A stretch of 64,000 nucleotides of DNA from Collinsella sp. (lineage in GTDB: Bacteria > Actinomycetota > Coriobacteriia > Coriobacteriales > Coriobacteriaceae), in NCBI GenBank assembly GCA_019419585.1, contig DXZQ01000010.1:1-64000 (forward strand), in the 5' to 3' direction. The translations under genes were made by a program, and so were the position numbers. The notes under the pieces were generated by a model. It made no database searches and was not told the DNA's origin. It saw only the letters and a program-made list of their open reading frames with translations. This document shows positions 17,053 through 25,438 of the stretch, in pieces (the first letter of the stretch is position 1; each line of letters begins with the position of its first letter).

Positions 17053-18272
17053 GGGAAGACCACGCCGCGCCCCGGGCTGCCGGGGGAATCCTGCGCGCCC
17101 GTACGCATGGGGGCAGCGCGCAATCGCTCGGCATCGCTTGCGAAGGGGGCGCCTCCGACCTCATTGACTTCTCGGTGAACGTGAATCCGGCAGGCCCCTC
17201 GCCGCGCGCCGTCGCCGCAGCTTGCAAGGCGCTTTCTCGAATCGACGCCTACCCCGATAGGGAAAGCCTCGCCCTCGTTCGCGCCCTAGCGCGCGCCCAG
17301 GGCATTCCCGAAGATACTATCGTCTGCGGCGCGGGCGCGTCCGACATCATCTGGCGGCTCGCCGCGGCGGTGCGCCCGAAACGCCTCGTCGTGTGCGCGC
17401 CGACGTTCTCTGAATATGCGGAGGCGGCATCGTACTACGGCGCATGCGTGCAGGAGTTCCCGCTCTCCGAAGCGGACGACTTCGACGTGCCTGCCTCCTT
17501 CGCCCGCGCGATCGAGGGGCCGAGAGACGTGGCGTACCTCTGCAATCCGAACAACCCGACGGGGCGCCTCGTCGACCCCCGTGTGATCGATGCTGCGGCC
17601 TGCCGCTGCGAGCAGGTGGGCGCGCTGCTCGTCGTGGACGAGTGCTTTCTCGGATTTGCGCCCGACGCCCGCGAAAGGAGCGTGGCCGCACGCGCCGCGT
17701 GTTCGCGCCATGTGGCCGTGCTCTCCGCGTTCACCAAGCTCTACGGAATGGCGGGGTTGCGGTTGGGATATCTGATCAGCGGAAACACCCAACTCATCGA
17801 GGGGATTCGCCGGGCGGGGCAGGCGTGGCCCGTCTCCTCGGTCGCCGAGGCCGCGGGCATCGCCGCCCTGGAGGACGTTGAATACGTCTCGCGCACGCGC
17901 GATGTATTGGCGGGCGAGCGAGCGTGGCTTTCCCACGAGCTCTCCTCGCTCGGGCTTTCCGTCGTGCCGTCGGATGCGAACTTCCTTTTAGTCCGCACGC
18001 CGGCGAAAGACATCCCCGAGCGCCTGTATAAACAGGGGGTTTTGGTCCGCACGTGCGACTCGTTTTCGGTACTGTCCCGTTTCTGGTGCCGCGTCGCGGT
18101 GCGCACGCGCAAGGAGAATGCCCGGCTTGCGATGGCGTTCGGCCGTGCGCTTCGGGCGGAAGGCGCATCGGGCGAAGGCGAACCCGACGAACGGGGCGGC
18201 GCTTCTTTCAGCGGCGCTATGGCGGGCGCGGATGGCCGAGGCTCGGCGAAGGAGGTCGATACCCGTGGGTAG
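17049..18272 (+). CDS. cobD: L-threonine-O-3-phosphate decarboxylase (PLP aminotransferase fold)
   Basis: Makes aminopropanol phosphate for CbiB. The aminotransferase class I/II fold is clear: DLIDFSVNVNPAGPSP near 40, CGAGASDIIWRLAAAV near 95, LCNPNNPTGRLVDP near 165 and the PLP-lysine motif SAFTKLYGMAGLRLGY near 230. The C-terminal 40 or so residues are a Gly/Ser/Glu-rich extension beyond the fold, ending inside the start of cbiP. The ATG at 17049 overlaps the cbiB TGA by 4 bases. Confidence 0.9.
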   Translation: MREDHAAPRAAGGILRARTHGGSAQSLGIACEGGASDLIDFSVNVNPAGPSPRAVAAACKALSRIDAYPDRESLALVRALARAQGIPEDTIVCGAGASDIIWRLAAAVRPKRLVVCAPTFSEYAEAASYYGACVQEFPLSEADDFDVPASFARAIEGPRDVAYLCNPNNPTGRLVDPRVIDAAACRCEQVGALLVVDECFLGFAPDARERSVAARAACSRHVAVLSAFTKLYGMAGLRLGYLISGNTQLIEGIRRAGQAWPVSSVAEAAGIAALEDVEYVSRTRDVLAGERAWLSHELSSLGLSVVPSDANFLLVRTPAKDIPERLYKQGVLVRTCDSFSVLSRFWCRVAVRTRKENARLAMAFGRALRAEGASGEGEPDERGGASFSGAMAGADGRGSAKEVDTRG

Positions 18273-19764
18273 GGCGAAGCCCATCATGATCCAGGGCACC
18301 ATGTCGAACGCGGGGAAGAGCCTGCTTGCGGCGGGGCTGTGCCGCGTGCTTTCGCAGGACGGCCTGCGCGTGGCTCCCTTCAAGAGCCAGAACATGGCAC
18401 TCAACAGCGGTGTCACGGCCGACGGGCTCGAGATGGGGCGCGCCCAGATCATGCAGGCCGAGGCGTGCGGCATCGCGCCCGACGTGCGCATGAACCCCAT
18501 CCTGCTCAAGCCCGAAAGCGGCCACCGAAGCCAGCTCATCGTGGCCGGCAAGGCGCAGGGAGCCTTCGCTGCGAGGGACTACTTCGCGCGAAAGAAGGCG
18601 CTCATGCCGCAGATTTTGGAGGCGTTCGATTCGCTCGCGGAGGAAAACGACGTCATCGTCATCGAGGGCGCCGGCAGCCCCGCCGAAATCAACCTTGCCG
18701 AAAATGACATCGTCAACATGGGGCTCGCGCGCGCCGTGTCCTCCCCCGTGCTGCTTGCGGGCGACATCGACCCGGGCGGGGTATTTGCCCAGCTCTACGG
18801 CACGGTCGCGCTCCTTGCGCCCGAGGACCGCGCGCTTTTGCGGGGGCTTGTGGTGAACAAGTTCCGCGGCGATGTGGAAATCCTGCGCCCGGGTTTGGCC
18901 CCGCTCGAGAAGATGTGCGGGGTTCCCGTCGTGGGTGTCGTGCCGTATCTTACCCTCGACCTGGACGACGAGGACTCGCTCGCGCCGCGCCTATCTGCCC
19001 GCGAGGCGCGCGGCGTCATCGACGTCGCCGTCGTGCGTCTTCCGCATCTGTCGAACTTCACCGACTTCGACCCGCTTTCGCGCGTGCCCGGCGTGGGCGT
19101 GCGCTACGTTTCCTCGACGACCGATCTGGGCCGACCCGACCTGGTGGTGCTTCCCGGCTCGAAGACCACGCTCGACGACGCGCGCTGGCTTGCGGCTAGC
19201 GGCATCGGAGCCTGTGTACGCGCGCTTTCGGGCGCGGGCACACCGGTGCTCGGCATATGCGGAGGCTACCAGCTTTTGGGAGACGAGCTTTCCGACCCGC
19301 ACGGCAGGGAAGGCGCTGGCACCGCGCGCGGGCTCGGGCTCATCCCTGCAAGTACGGTGTTCAAGGAGGAAAAGCGCCTCGCCCAGTCGGAGCTGCGCAT
19401 CACGGGCGCCCAAGGCGCGTTCTCGGTGTGGAACGGCATGACGGCGCGCGGGTACGAGATTCACGACGGCGAAACGACCGTCTCCTGTGCCCCTGCGGGC
19501 ACGATTGGCGGCAAACCAGAAGGCGCGGCCTGCGGAAACGTGTTCGGAACCTATCTCCACGGCCTGTTCGACGAACCGGGGGTGGCGCTCGCTCTCGCGC
19601 GCTCGCTCGCGCGCATGCGCGGCCTGCCCGAGAGCGTCGTGGGTGCTGCGGGCGCAGCGTCCGCAGCCGATCACCGTGCGCGCGAGTTCGACCGCCTGGC
19701 CGACGTCGTGCGCGGGGCGCTTGACATGGAGTATGTCTACCGCATTATCGAGGAGGGCGTATGA
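18265..19764 (+). CDS. cbiP: Cobyric acid synthase
   Basis: Amidates the b, d, e and g side chains using glutamine and ATP. It has IQGTMSNAGKSLLAAGLCRV (P-loop), PFKSQNMALNSGVTADGLEM, LLAGDIDPGGVFAQLYGTV, a glutaminase nucleophile region GICGGYQLLGDEL near residue 330 and FGTYLHGLFD near the end. The GTG at 18265 is preceded by GGAGG at 9 bases; the resulting 499 residues match CbiP/CobQ. Overlaps cobD by 8 bases and the next gene by 4. Confidence 0.93.
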   Translation: MGRAKPIMIQGTMSNAGKSLLAAGLCRVLSQDGLRVAPFKSQNMALNSGVTADGLEMGRAQIMQAEACGIAPDVRMNPILLKPESGHRSQLIVAGKAQGAFAARDYFARKKALMPQILEAFDSLAEENDVIVIEGAGSPAEINLAENDIVNMGLARAVSSPVLLAGDIDPGGVFAQLYGTVALLAPEDRALLRGLVVNKFRGDVEILRPGLAPLEKMCGVPVVGVVPYLTLDLDDEDSLAPRLSAREARGVIDVAVVRLPHLSNFTDFDPLSRVPGVGVRYVSSTTDLGRPDLVVLPGSKTTLDDARWLAASGIGACVRALSGAGTPVLGICGGYQLLGDELSDPHGREGAGTARGLGLIPASTVFKEEKRLAQSELRITGAQGAFSVWNGMTARGYEIHDGETTVSCAPAGTIGGKPEGAACGNVFGTYLHGLFDEPGVALALARSLARMRGLPESVVGAAGAASAADHRAREFDRLADVVRGALDMEYVYRIIEEGV

Positions 19765-20276
19765 TCCACGTGTATCATGGCGACGGCAAAGGCAAGACCA
19801 CGGCGGCGATGGGCCTCGCCCTTCGCATGCTCGCCGCAGGCCGCCGCGTCGTTGTCGTGCAGTTCCTGAAAGACGGCGAAAGCGGGGAGGCGCGCCTGCT
19901 TGCCGAGCATTTCGTCGTGCCCTTGTTCGCGGGGAAGGTGTCGGACAAGTTTACCTGGTCGATGACGTCGGAAGAACTTGCCGCGACGTGCGAGCTGCAC
20001 GATGGGAACCTCGCTTCCGCGCTCGCCGAGCTCGAGGGCGCTCAGGAGGGGCTGCTCGTGCTCGACGAGGCGCTCGACGCGCTTTCGAAGGGGCTTGTCG
20101 ACGAGGCGCTCGTGGACTGCGCGCTCGATATGTCCGCGCGCGGCGTCGAAGTAGCGCTCACCGGGCGCGCGCCTTCCCGCAAGATCGTGGAGAAGGCCGA
20201 CTACATAACCGAGATGCAGTGCGAGAAACACCCCTACTCTCAGGGGATATGTGCAAGGGAAGGAGTGGAGTACTAG
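19761..20276 (+). CDS. cobA: Cob(I)yrinic acid a,c-diamide adenosyltransferase
   Basis: BtuR/CobO/CobA-type ATP:corrinoid adenosyltransferase that adds the upper ligand. The 171-residue protein starts IHVYHGDGKGKTTAAMGLAL, its P-loop, and has LLVLDEALDALSKGLVD and EVALTGRAPSRKIVEKADYI, family-typical. The ATG overlaps the cbiP stop by 4 bases and the stop is directly followed by the cbiC ATG. Confidence 0.93.
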   Translation: MIHVYHGDGKGKTTAAMGLALRMLAAGRRVVVVQFLKDGESGEARLLAEHFVVPLFAGKVSDKFTWSMTSEELAATCELHDGNLASALAELEGAQEGLLVLDEALDALSKGLVDEALVDCALDMSARGVEVALTGRAPSRKIVEKADYITEMQCEKHPYSQGICAREGVEY

Positions 20277-20918
20277 ATGGATTCCAAGGAGATGGCGCCC
20301 GGCGACATCGAGCGGCGCAGCTTCGAGATCATCACCGAAGAGCTCGGCAGCCGCACGTTCCCGCCGCTCGAAGGGCCCGTCGTGAAACGCGTCATCCACA
20401 CCACTGCCGACTTCTCGTACGCCGATTCCCTCGTGTTCACCCATGACGCCGCGCACTGTGCGCTCGACGCACTGCGTGCAGGGGCCACGGTGCTCACCGA
20501 CACGAACATGGCGCTCGCAGGCATAAGCAAGCCCGCGCTCGCGAAGCTCGGCTGCAAGGCCGTGTGCTACATGGCCGACGCTGATGTCGCCGCGGATGCG
20601 CGCGCCGCGGGCACGACTCGCGCCGTTGCGAGCATGGACAAAGCTTGCGGCATCGAGGGTCCGCTCATCGTGGCCGTCGGCAACGCTCCCACAGCACTTC
20701 TGCGCCTCGCCGAGCTTATGGACGCGGGGAAGATCGCGCCCGCGCTCGTCGTTGGGGTGCCGGTCGGGTTTGTGAACGTGGTCGAGGCGAAAGAGGAGCT
20801 ACTTGCGCGACGCGTGCCGGCCATCGTCGCGAGGGGTCGCAAGGGCGGCTCGACCGTGGCGGCCGCTATTATGAACGCGCTGCTCTACCAGATCACGCGC
20901 ACGGGTGGCGCGAAGTGA
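20277..20918 (+). CDS. cbiC: Cobalt-precorrin-8 methylmutase
   Basis: Moves the C11 methyl to C12 to give cobyrinate. The catalytic-His motif VKRVIHTTADFSYADSL is near residue 40, followed by VLTDTNMALAGISKPAL and IVAVGNAPTALLRLAEL; ARGRKGGSTVAAAIMNALLY closes the protein, all as in CbiC/CobH. Length 213 residues, as expected. Overlaps cbiJ by 4 bases. Confidence 0.93.
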   Translation: MDSKEMAPGDIERRSFEIITEELGSRTFPPLEGPVVKRVIHTTADFSYADSLVFTHDAAHCALDALRAGATVLTDTNMALAGISKPALAKLGCKAVCYMADADVAADARAAGTTRAVASMDKACGIEGPLIVAVGNAPTALLRLAELMDAGKIAPALVVGVPVGFVNVVEAKEELLARRVPAIVARGRKGGSTVAAAIMNALLYQITRTGGAK

Positions 20919-21688
20919 CGGCCCCCGCATCCGTGCCGGCGCTGCGCATCTTCGCCGGCACCACCGAGGGCCGCCTTCTGTGCGAATGGGCGAGCGGGGC
21001 GGGCATCCCCGCCCGTGCCTACGCGGCAACCGAGTACGGAGGCGAGCTATTGGGTGAGCTTCCGGGCATCGAGGTGCATGCGGGCAGGCTCGACGATGCT
21101 GACATGGAGCGCGAGCTTTCCGGCGCGCGCATCGTCGTCGACGCCACGCACCCCTTCGCTACGCTCGCAAGCGACAACATCCGGGCCGCTTCGCTCGCCG
21201 TGGGTGCACGATGCCTGCGCCTTGCGCGCCCGGTCGAGGCGCTGCCCAAAGGCGTCGTGCCGGTCGCGTCGATTGCCTGCGCGGCGCGCTTTCTCTCCGA
21301 GAACCCGGGTCGCGTTCTTCTCACGACGGGGAGCAAGGAGCTTGCTCCCTACACGCGCGTCGCCGATTTCGCGGAGCGCTTCTTCGTGCGTGTGCTCCCG
21401 CTGCCCGGTGCTATAACGAAGTGCATCGACGCGGGGTTTTCGCCGTCGCACGTCATCGGCATGCAGGGGCCCTTCACCCGCGAGCTCAACGAGGCGATGC
21501 TTCGGCAGGTGGGCGCCCAGTGGCTTGTGACCAAGGACTCGGGAACCGTAGGCGGCACGGCCGAGAAGCTCGCCGCAGCGCGCGCCGTGGGAGCGCGCTG
21601 TATCGTGGTCACCCGTCCCGCCGAGGGAGGCGGGGCCCTTTCGCTTCGGGAAGTGGAAGAAGCGCTCTTACGGGAGTTCGCGCGCTAG
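20915..21688 (+). CDS. cbiJ: Cobalt-precorrin-6A reductase
   Basis: NAD(P)H-dependent reduction of the macrocycle. The GTG at 20915 gives 257 residues: LRIFAGTTEGRLLCEWA near the N-terminus, IVVDATHPFATLASDNIRAA near 75, LLTTGSKELAPYT near 135, VIGMQGPFTRELNEAML near 185 and WLVTKDSGTVGGTAEKL near 205, diagnostic for CbiJ/CobK. Last gene of the cobalamin operon; an IS scar and a palindromic repeat follow. Confidence 0.92.
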   Translation: MTAPASVPALRIFAGTTEGRLLCEWASGAGIPARAYAATEYGGELLGELPGIEVHAGRLDDADMERELSGARIVVDATHPFATLASDNIRAASLAVGARCLRLARPVEALPKGVVPVASIACAARFLSENPGRVLLTTGSKELAPYTRVADFAERFFVRVLPLPGAITKCIDAGFSPSHVIGMQGPFTRELNEAMLRQVGAQWLVTKDSGTVGGTAEKLAAARAVGARCIVVTRPAEGGGALSLREVEEALLREFAR

Positions 21689-21689
21689 G

Positions 21690-21812
21690 CGCTCGCAGCG
21701 CCTGCGCGCCCTCCCGCCCGCGAGGAGGAGCGCCCCGAGCAAGCTCGACCCGTACAAGCCCGTCATCCGCCAGTAGCTCGAGGACGACGCCCGGAACTGG
21801 CGCAAACAGCCC
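21690..21812 (+). pseudogene. IS21-type transposase (IstA) remnant
   Basis: Frame from 21690 reads SKLDPYKPVIRQ at 21738-21773, a stop codon (TAG at 21774, where a Trp codon is expected), then LEDDARNWRKQ, which resembles the IstA stretch SKLDPxKPxIxxWLEEDxxxxRKQRHTA. The match ends after RKQ, just before the palindrome at 21820. Only about 35 recognisable residues survive and no inverted ends were found, so this is a scar and cannot be active. Confidence 0.6.
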
Positions 21813-21819
21813 TTCAATG

Positions 21820-21887
21820 AGTTGCGGTGAAATAGTGTCTGTTTTTTCTGCTAGATAGCATATTTCAGTCCCTAATTCACCGCAACT
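21820..21887. repeat. Palindromic repeat, copy 1 (AGTTGCGGTGAA family)
   Basis: Arms of about 23 bases begin AGTTGCGGTGAA at 21820 and end TTCACCGCAACT at 21887, with a few mismatches and a T-rich centre. It sits between the convergent cbiJ and ABC permease genes, where it could act as a bidirectional terminator. A second copy with the same arms lies at 38134-38199. Confidence 0.8.
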
Positions 21888-21900
21888 TGTTGGTGGTGGC

Positions 21901-23115
21901 TTACTGGTAGCGTAGGCACTCCACCGGGTCGAGCTTGGCGGCTCGGCGGGCGGGGTAGAAGCCAAAGATTACGCCGATGCCGACGGAGACGGCGAAGGCC
22001 AGCAGCACCGTAGCGATTGAATAGCTCGGTGTGATCTGCCCGCTGGCACCGAGCTCGCTGAGAACCCCTGATCCTGCGGCAAACATCGCGAGGCCCCAGG
22101 CCAGCAGATAGCCAATCAGGACACCCAGCAGGCCACCGGTGACGCACAGCGCCGAGGACTCGGCCAAAAACTGCGCGGTGATATCGCGACGACTGGCGCC
22201 CAGGGCACGGCGAATACCGATCTCGCGGATTCGCTCGGTCACGTTGGTGAGCATCATATTCATAATGCCGATCCCGCCGACAAGCAGCGAGATACTGGCG
22301 ACAGCACCCATGATGAGCGAGAATGCGCCCATAAAGGAGTTGAGTGCATCGATGGCGCTTTTCATGGAGGTCGCCGATACACTGTCGTACTCATCGTCCT
22401 CCGAGATGCCCTTCATCGCGCGCACCTTGGACTCGATGTTTTTGCAGAGCTCATCCATGTCCGTGCCCTCGGCGGCAAGTGCCGTCACGCTGGGGAATGA
22501 AGGATTCTCGTCGCCAAACAGGCCGGAGATGGTTTCGCGTGGCATATACAGCGTGAGCGAGCCCATGGAGTCGCTGCCGCCATCAATCACGCCTACAATC
22601 TGCACCTCGCCGTTGGACACTTTGATGGTTTTTCCCAGCGCATCCTGTTCGTTGCCGTAAAGCTGATCGGCGCCGCCGCGGCTGATGAGCGCCACGCGCG
22701 AGCCTGATTGAGACTCTGCCTGTGAATAGACACGTCCCGCAACGAGCTTGCTGGCGCCCACGGCATCGAGCATGTCGCTATCGACGCCGTGTGCCATGAC
22801 GGTATAGCTTTTATCCCCGACCTTGTACTCGGAATAGGCGCTATCGACGATGCCGATCTGCTCAACCTGCGGCACCAGTTTTTTAAGCTTCTGGACGTCA
22901 GAATCAGAGAGTTCTTGGGACGAATAGATCTGAACCATGCGAGCTGCGTTGAGGCCCAGACTGTTGACCAGGCTGTTTTGGATGCCGCCGATGAGCGAAG
23001 TCATGGCGATAACCGAGGCGATGCCGATGACAATACCCAGGATGGTGAGCAGGCTGCGCCCCTTGTTGGCCTCGAGCGAGTGAAGGGCTTCCTGGATAAG
23101 ATCGCGGGCGCTCAT
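21901..23115 (-). CDS. MacB-like ABC transporter permease (FtsX fold)
   Basis: Membrane component of a tripartite-like efflux system. Residues of about 18-45 form the first helix (RSLLTILGIVIGIASVIAMTS), then a large extracellular domain of about 220 residues, followed by three more helices with the FtsX signature IGIMNMMLTNVTERIREIG and RRALGASRRDITAQFL. The 404-residue length fits MacB-type half permeases. It overlaps the ATPase gene by 4 bases. Substrate unknown; relatives export peptides or antibiotics. Confidence 0.88.
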   Translation of the reverse strand: MSARDLIQEALHSLEANKGRSLLTILGIVIGIASVIAMTSLIGGIQNSLVNSLGLNAARMVQIYSSQELSDSDVQKLKKLVPQVEQIGIVDSAYSEYKVGDKSYTVMAHGVDSDMLDAVGASKLVAGRVYSQAESQSGSRVALISRGGADQLYGNEQDALGKTIKVSNGEVQIVGVIDGGSDSMGSLTLYMPRETISGLFGDENPSFPSVTALAAEGTDMDELCKNIESKVRAMKGISEDDEYDSVSATSMKSAIDALNSFMGAFSLIMGAVASISLLVGGIGIMNMMLTNVTERIREIGIRRALGASRRDITAQFLAESSALCVTGGLLGVLIGYLLAWGLAMFAAGSGVLSELGASGQITPSYSIATVLLAFAVSVGIGVIFGFYPARRAAKLDPVECLRYQ

Positions 23116-23885
23116 GCCATCACTCCTTTCGGCGGGTTGGCGGAGGCGGAAATCATGGGCAGGTTATCTACGGCGCTGCGTAGGGTCCGCGGTGCATGCG
23201 GAATATACGCGCCGTCGTGAATGCGACCGTCGCGGATGGTCACGGCACGGTCGGCCTCGGCGGCGATGCCGGGGTCGTGTGTGATAAGCACGATGGTTTT
23301 GCCGCGCTCCTGGAGCTTGTGGAAGGTTTCCATGACGAGCGCTCCCGTGGCAGAGTCCAGGTTGCCCGTCGGCTCGTCGGCCAAAATGATGGGTGGATCG
23401 TTGACAAGGGCGCGCGCGATGGCGACGCGCTGCATCTGGCCGCCCGAGAGCTCGGATATGCGGTGGTCCCAGTGGTCGACGGGCAGCGTGACGGCCTGCA
23501 GCGCGTGTACGGCGCGCATCTCGCGCTGGCTGCGCGGCACATTGGTGTAGGACAGCGGCAGCATGACGTTTTCGATCACCGTCAGGCGCGGCAGCAGATT
23601 AAAGCTCTGAAAGACAAAGCCGATGCTCAGCGCGCGCACCTCGGTGAGCTCATCATCGTCGAGCTCGGCGACGTTGAGCCCTTGCAGGAAATAATCACCC
23701 GCCGTCGGCTTGTCCAGGCAGCCCAGGATGTTCATGAGCGTCGACTTGCCCGAGCCCGAGGGGCCGGTGATGGCGACGAACTCACCGGGGTTCGCCGCCA
23801 GGCTCACGTTGTGCAGGATGTGGGCGCAACCGGCCTCGCTCTCAAAGATGCGGTGCACGTTGCGGATGTCGATGACGGGACGCAT
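23112..23885 (-). CDS. ABC transporter ATP-binding protein, MacB/LolD type
   Basis: ATPase of the efflux system. Walker A GPSGSGKSTLMNILGCLDKP near residue 40, signature LSGGQMQRVAIARAL near 145 and Walker B ILADEPTGNLDSATG near 165 are all intact. A short His/Pro-containing C-terminal tail follows the fold (257 residues overall). Overlaps the adaptor gene stop at 23885 and the permease start, so the three genes form one transcript. Confidence 0.92.
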   Translation of the reverse strand: MRPVIDIRNVHRIFESEAGCAHILHNVSLAANPGEFVAITGPSGSGKSTLMNILGCLDKPTAGDYFLQGLNVAELDDDELTEVRALSIGFVFQSFNLLPRLTVIENVMLPLSYTNVPRSQREMRAVHALQAVTLPVDHWDHRISELSGGQMQRVAIARALVNDPPIILADEPTGNLDSATGALVMETFHKLQERGKTIVLITHDPGIAAEADRAVTIRDGRIHDGAYIPHAPRTLRSAVDNLPMISASANPPKGVMA

Positions 23886-25306
23886 TACTTGCCCTCGTCG
23901 GCAGACATATTGTCGCCGCCGTCTGCCGTCATGCCTGTGCCGGTATCCGTCACGATGGTGTCGCCGTCGCGTAACTTGGTAACCGGGACGTCTGGGTTGA
24001 TCTCGTTGCCCTGGTCGTCGCGCTTGACCTGCGTCTTACCGACTACAGCCTCGTTGTCGTTTTGCGTCACGACGGTCACCTTCACGCGGCGCGTCTTCTT
24101 GCCTTCCGAATCGGTGGCCAGATTGACGTAATAGTGCTCGCCGTCTTCGGTCATCAGCGCCATGGTCGGCACCATAACCACGTCGTCGAGCTTCTCGGTC
24201 ACTACCGAGACCTCGGCAGTCATACCCGGCTTAAGGCGACTGTCAGGTGCTTCGATGAGGATGTCGACGTTAAAGGTCACACTGCCGCCGCTCCCGGAGG
24301 AGGAGTCGGAGTTTGCCACCGAGGCGATAGCCGTGACGGTGCCCTGGCTCACGATGTCGGGAAACGCGGGATAGGTCACGTTGGCGCTTTGGCCCACGGC
24401 AATTTTGGCGATATCCTTTTCGCCCACCTGAACCGTCACCTTCATCTTGGACAGGTCGGCGATCTGCATGCACTGCTTGCCGCCGCTCGTATCGCTTTCG
24501 CCCATGATCATGCCGCCTGTTACCGTGGCGCCCACCTTGGCGTTGAGCTCAACGATGCTGCCCGAGCTCGGGGCCGTGACCGTACGGCTGGCGGCCTTGG
24601 CGTTCGCCTGATCGAGGTTTGCCTGGGCCGATGTGAGGCTGCGCTGCGCGGCCGATACGGCGTTCGTGTCCGCTGATGCGGCGGAGATGCCAGCCGCTGC
24701 GGAAGCTCCGTCGACGTCCGTCGTTGGGTTGGCCTGCGCGGCAGCTGCGGCTTTCTGCGCGTTGGCGAGGTCTTCTTGAGCGGCTGCAACTGCACGCTGC
24801 GCCTCGGCAACGTTGCGATCGAGCTCGTCGTTTTTAATGGTCATAAGCATGTCGCCCTCGTTTACGGATTGGCCTGCCTGCACGTTGATCGAATCGACCG
24901 TGCCGTCGACAGAAGGGGAGACCACTGAGGACGAAATGGGTTTGAGCTGGCCTTTCGCTTCGACCGTTGTGCTAAACGTGCCCTCGGTCACCATGTCGGT
25001 CGCAGGCCCGCTATCGCCCTGTGGCTGCGCATTGATAACCAGGGTTGCGACAATGGCAATGAGTGCGATGGCACCCACGACGCCGGCGGCAATACCGCGT
25101 CGAATCAGCTTTTTGCGTCGACGTTCGGCACGTTTTGCCCTGAGCTTGGCATATGCCTCTTCATCGGTTATCTCGGGCGCATCGTTCGTGCGTCCGCTCT
25201 CCTTGTCGGCATGTACGTCTGTGATCAGAGGAAGCGTTTCGGTGGCACCTTCGGGCGTGTGCTCGGTATCATCCGGGCCCGGGGTGATGTTGGGGACATT
25301 CGGCAT
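23885..25306 (-). CDS. MacA/HlyD-like efflux adaptor protein
   Basis: Membrane-fusion-type adaptor. The ATG at 25306 was chosen for its AAGGAG site 5-6 bases upstream. An acidic cytoplasmic N-terminus of about 80 residues leads to one membrane helix (about 82-103, IAAGVVGAIALIAIVATLVI). A lipoyl-like domain follows (VVSPSVDGTVDSINVQAGQS, VTAPSSGSIVELNAKVGATV) split by an Ala/Gln-rich coiled coil with a low-complexity insert, then a beta-barrel part. The unusually long acidic N-terminus and Gly/Met/Asp-rich end are not part of the family core. Confidence 0.85.
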   Translation of the reverse strand: MPNVPNITPGPDDTEHTPEGATETLPLITDVHADKESGRTNDAPEITDEEAYAKLRAKRAERRRKKLIRRGIAAGVVGAIALIAIVATLVINAQPQGDSGPATDMVTEGTFSTTVEAKGQLKPISSSVVSPSVDGTVDSINVQAGQSVNEGDMLMTIKNDELDRNVAEAQRAVAAAQEDLANAQKAAAAAQANPTTDVDGASAAAGISAASADTNAVSAAQRSLTSAQANLDQANAKAASRTVTAPSSGSIVELNAKVGATVTGGMIMGESDTSGGKQCMQIADLSKMKVTVQVGEKDIAKIAVGQSANVTYPAFPDIVSQGTVTAIASVANSDSSSGSGGSVTFNVDILIEAPDSRLKPGMTAEVSVVTEKLDDVVMVPTMALMTEDGEHYYVNLATDSEGKKTRRVKVTVVTQNDNEAVVGKTQVKRDDQGNEINPDVPVTKLRDGDTIVTDTGTGMTADGGDNMSADEGK

Positions 25307-25336
25307 AGCGTCTCCTTTATAGAAAGAACCTTGATA

Positions 25337-25370
25337 AGTATATGCGCCCGCCGGTTGGGGCAGGCGCATA
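25337..25370 (-). promoter_or_regulatory. Hairpin overlapping a -10-like element before the efflux operon
   Basis: Arms at 25341-25352 and 25359-25370 (TATGCGCCCGCC / GGCAGGCGCATA) pair with one mismatch across a 6-base loop. On the minus strand the lower arm runs into a TATACT (-10-like, 25337-25342) followed about 30 bases later by the adaptor start. No good -35 is seen. It may be a terminator for the upstream transpeptidase gene, an operator, or both. Confidence 0.4.
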
Positions 25371-25438
25371 GGACGGTATCTTTCGGAATTGTTAGATTGG
25401 TCGCAGCAGTTGCATGTTGTATGATTGCGCGCGTTGCA

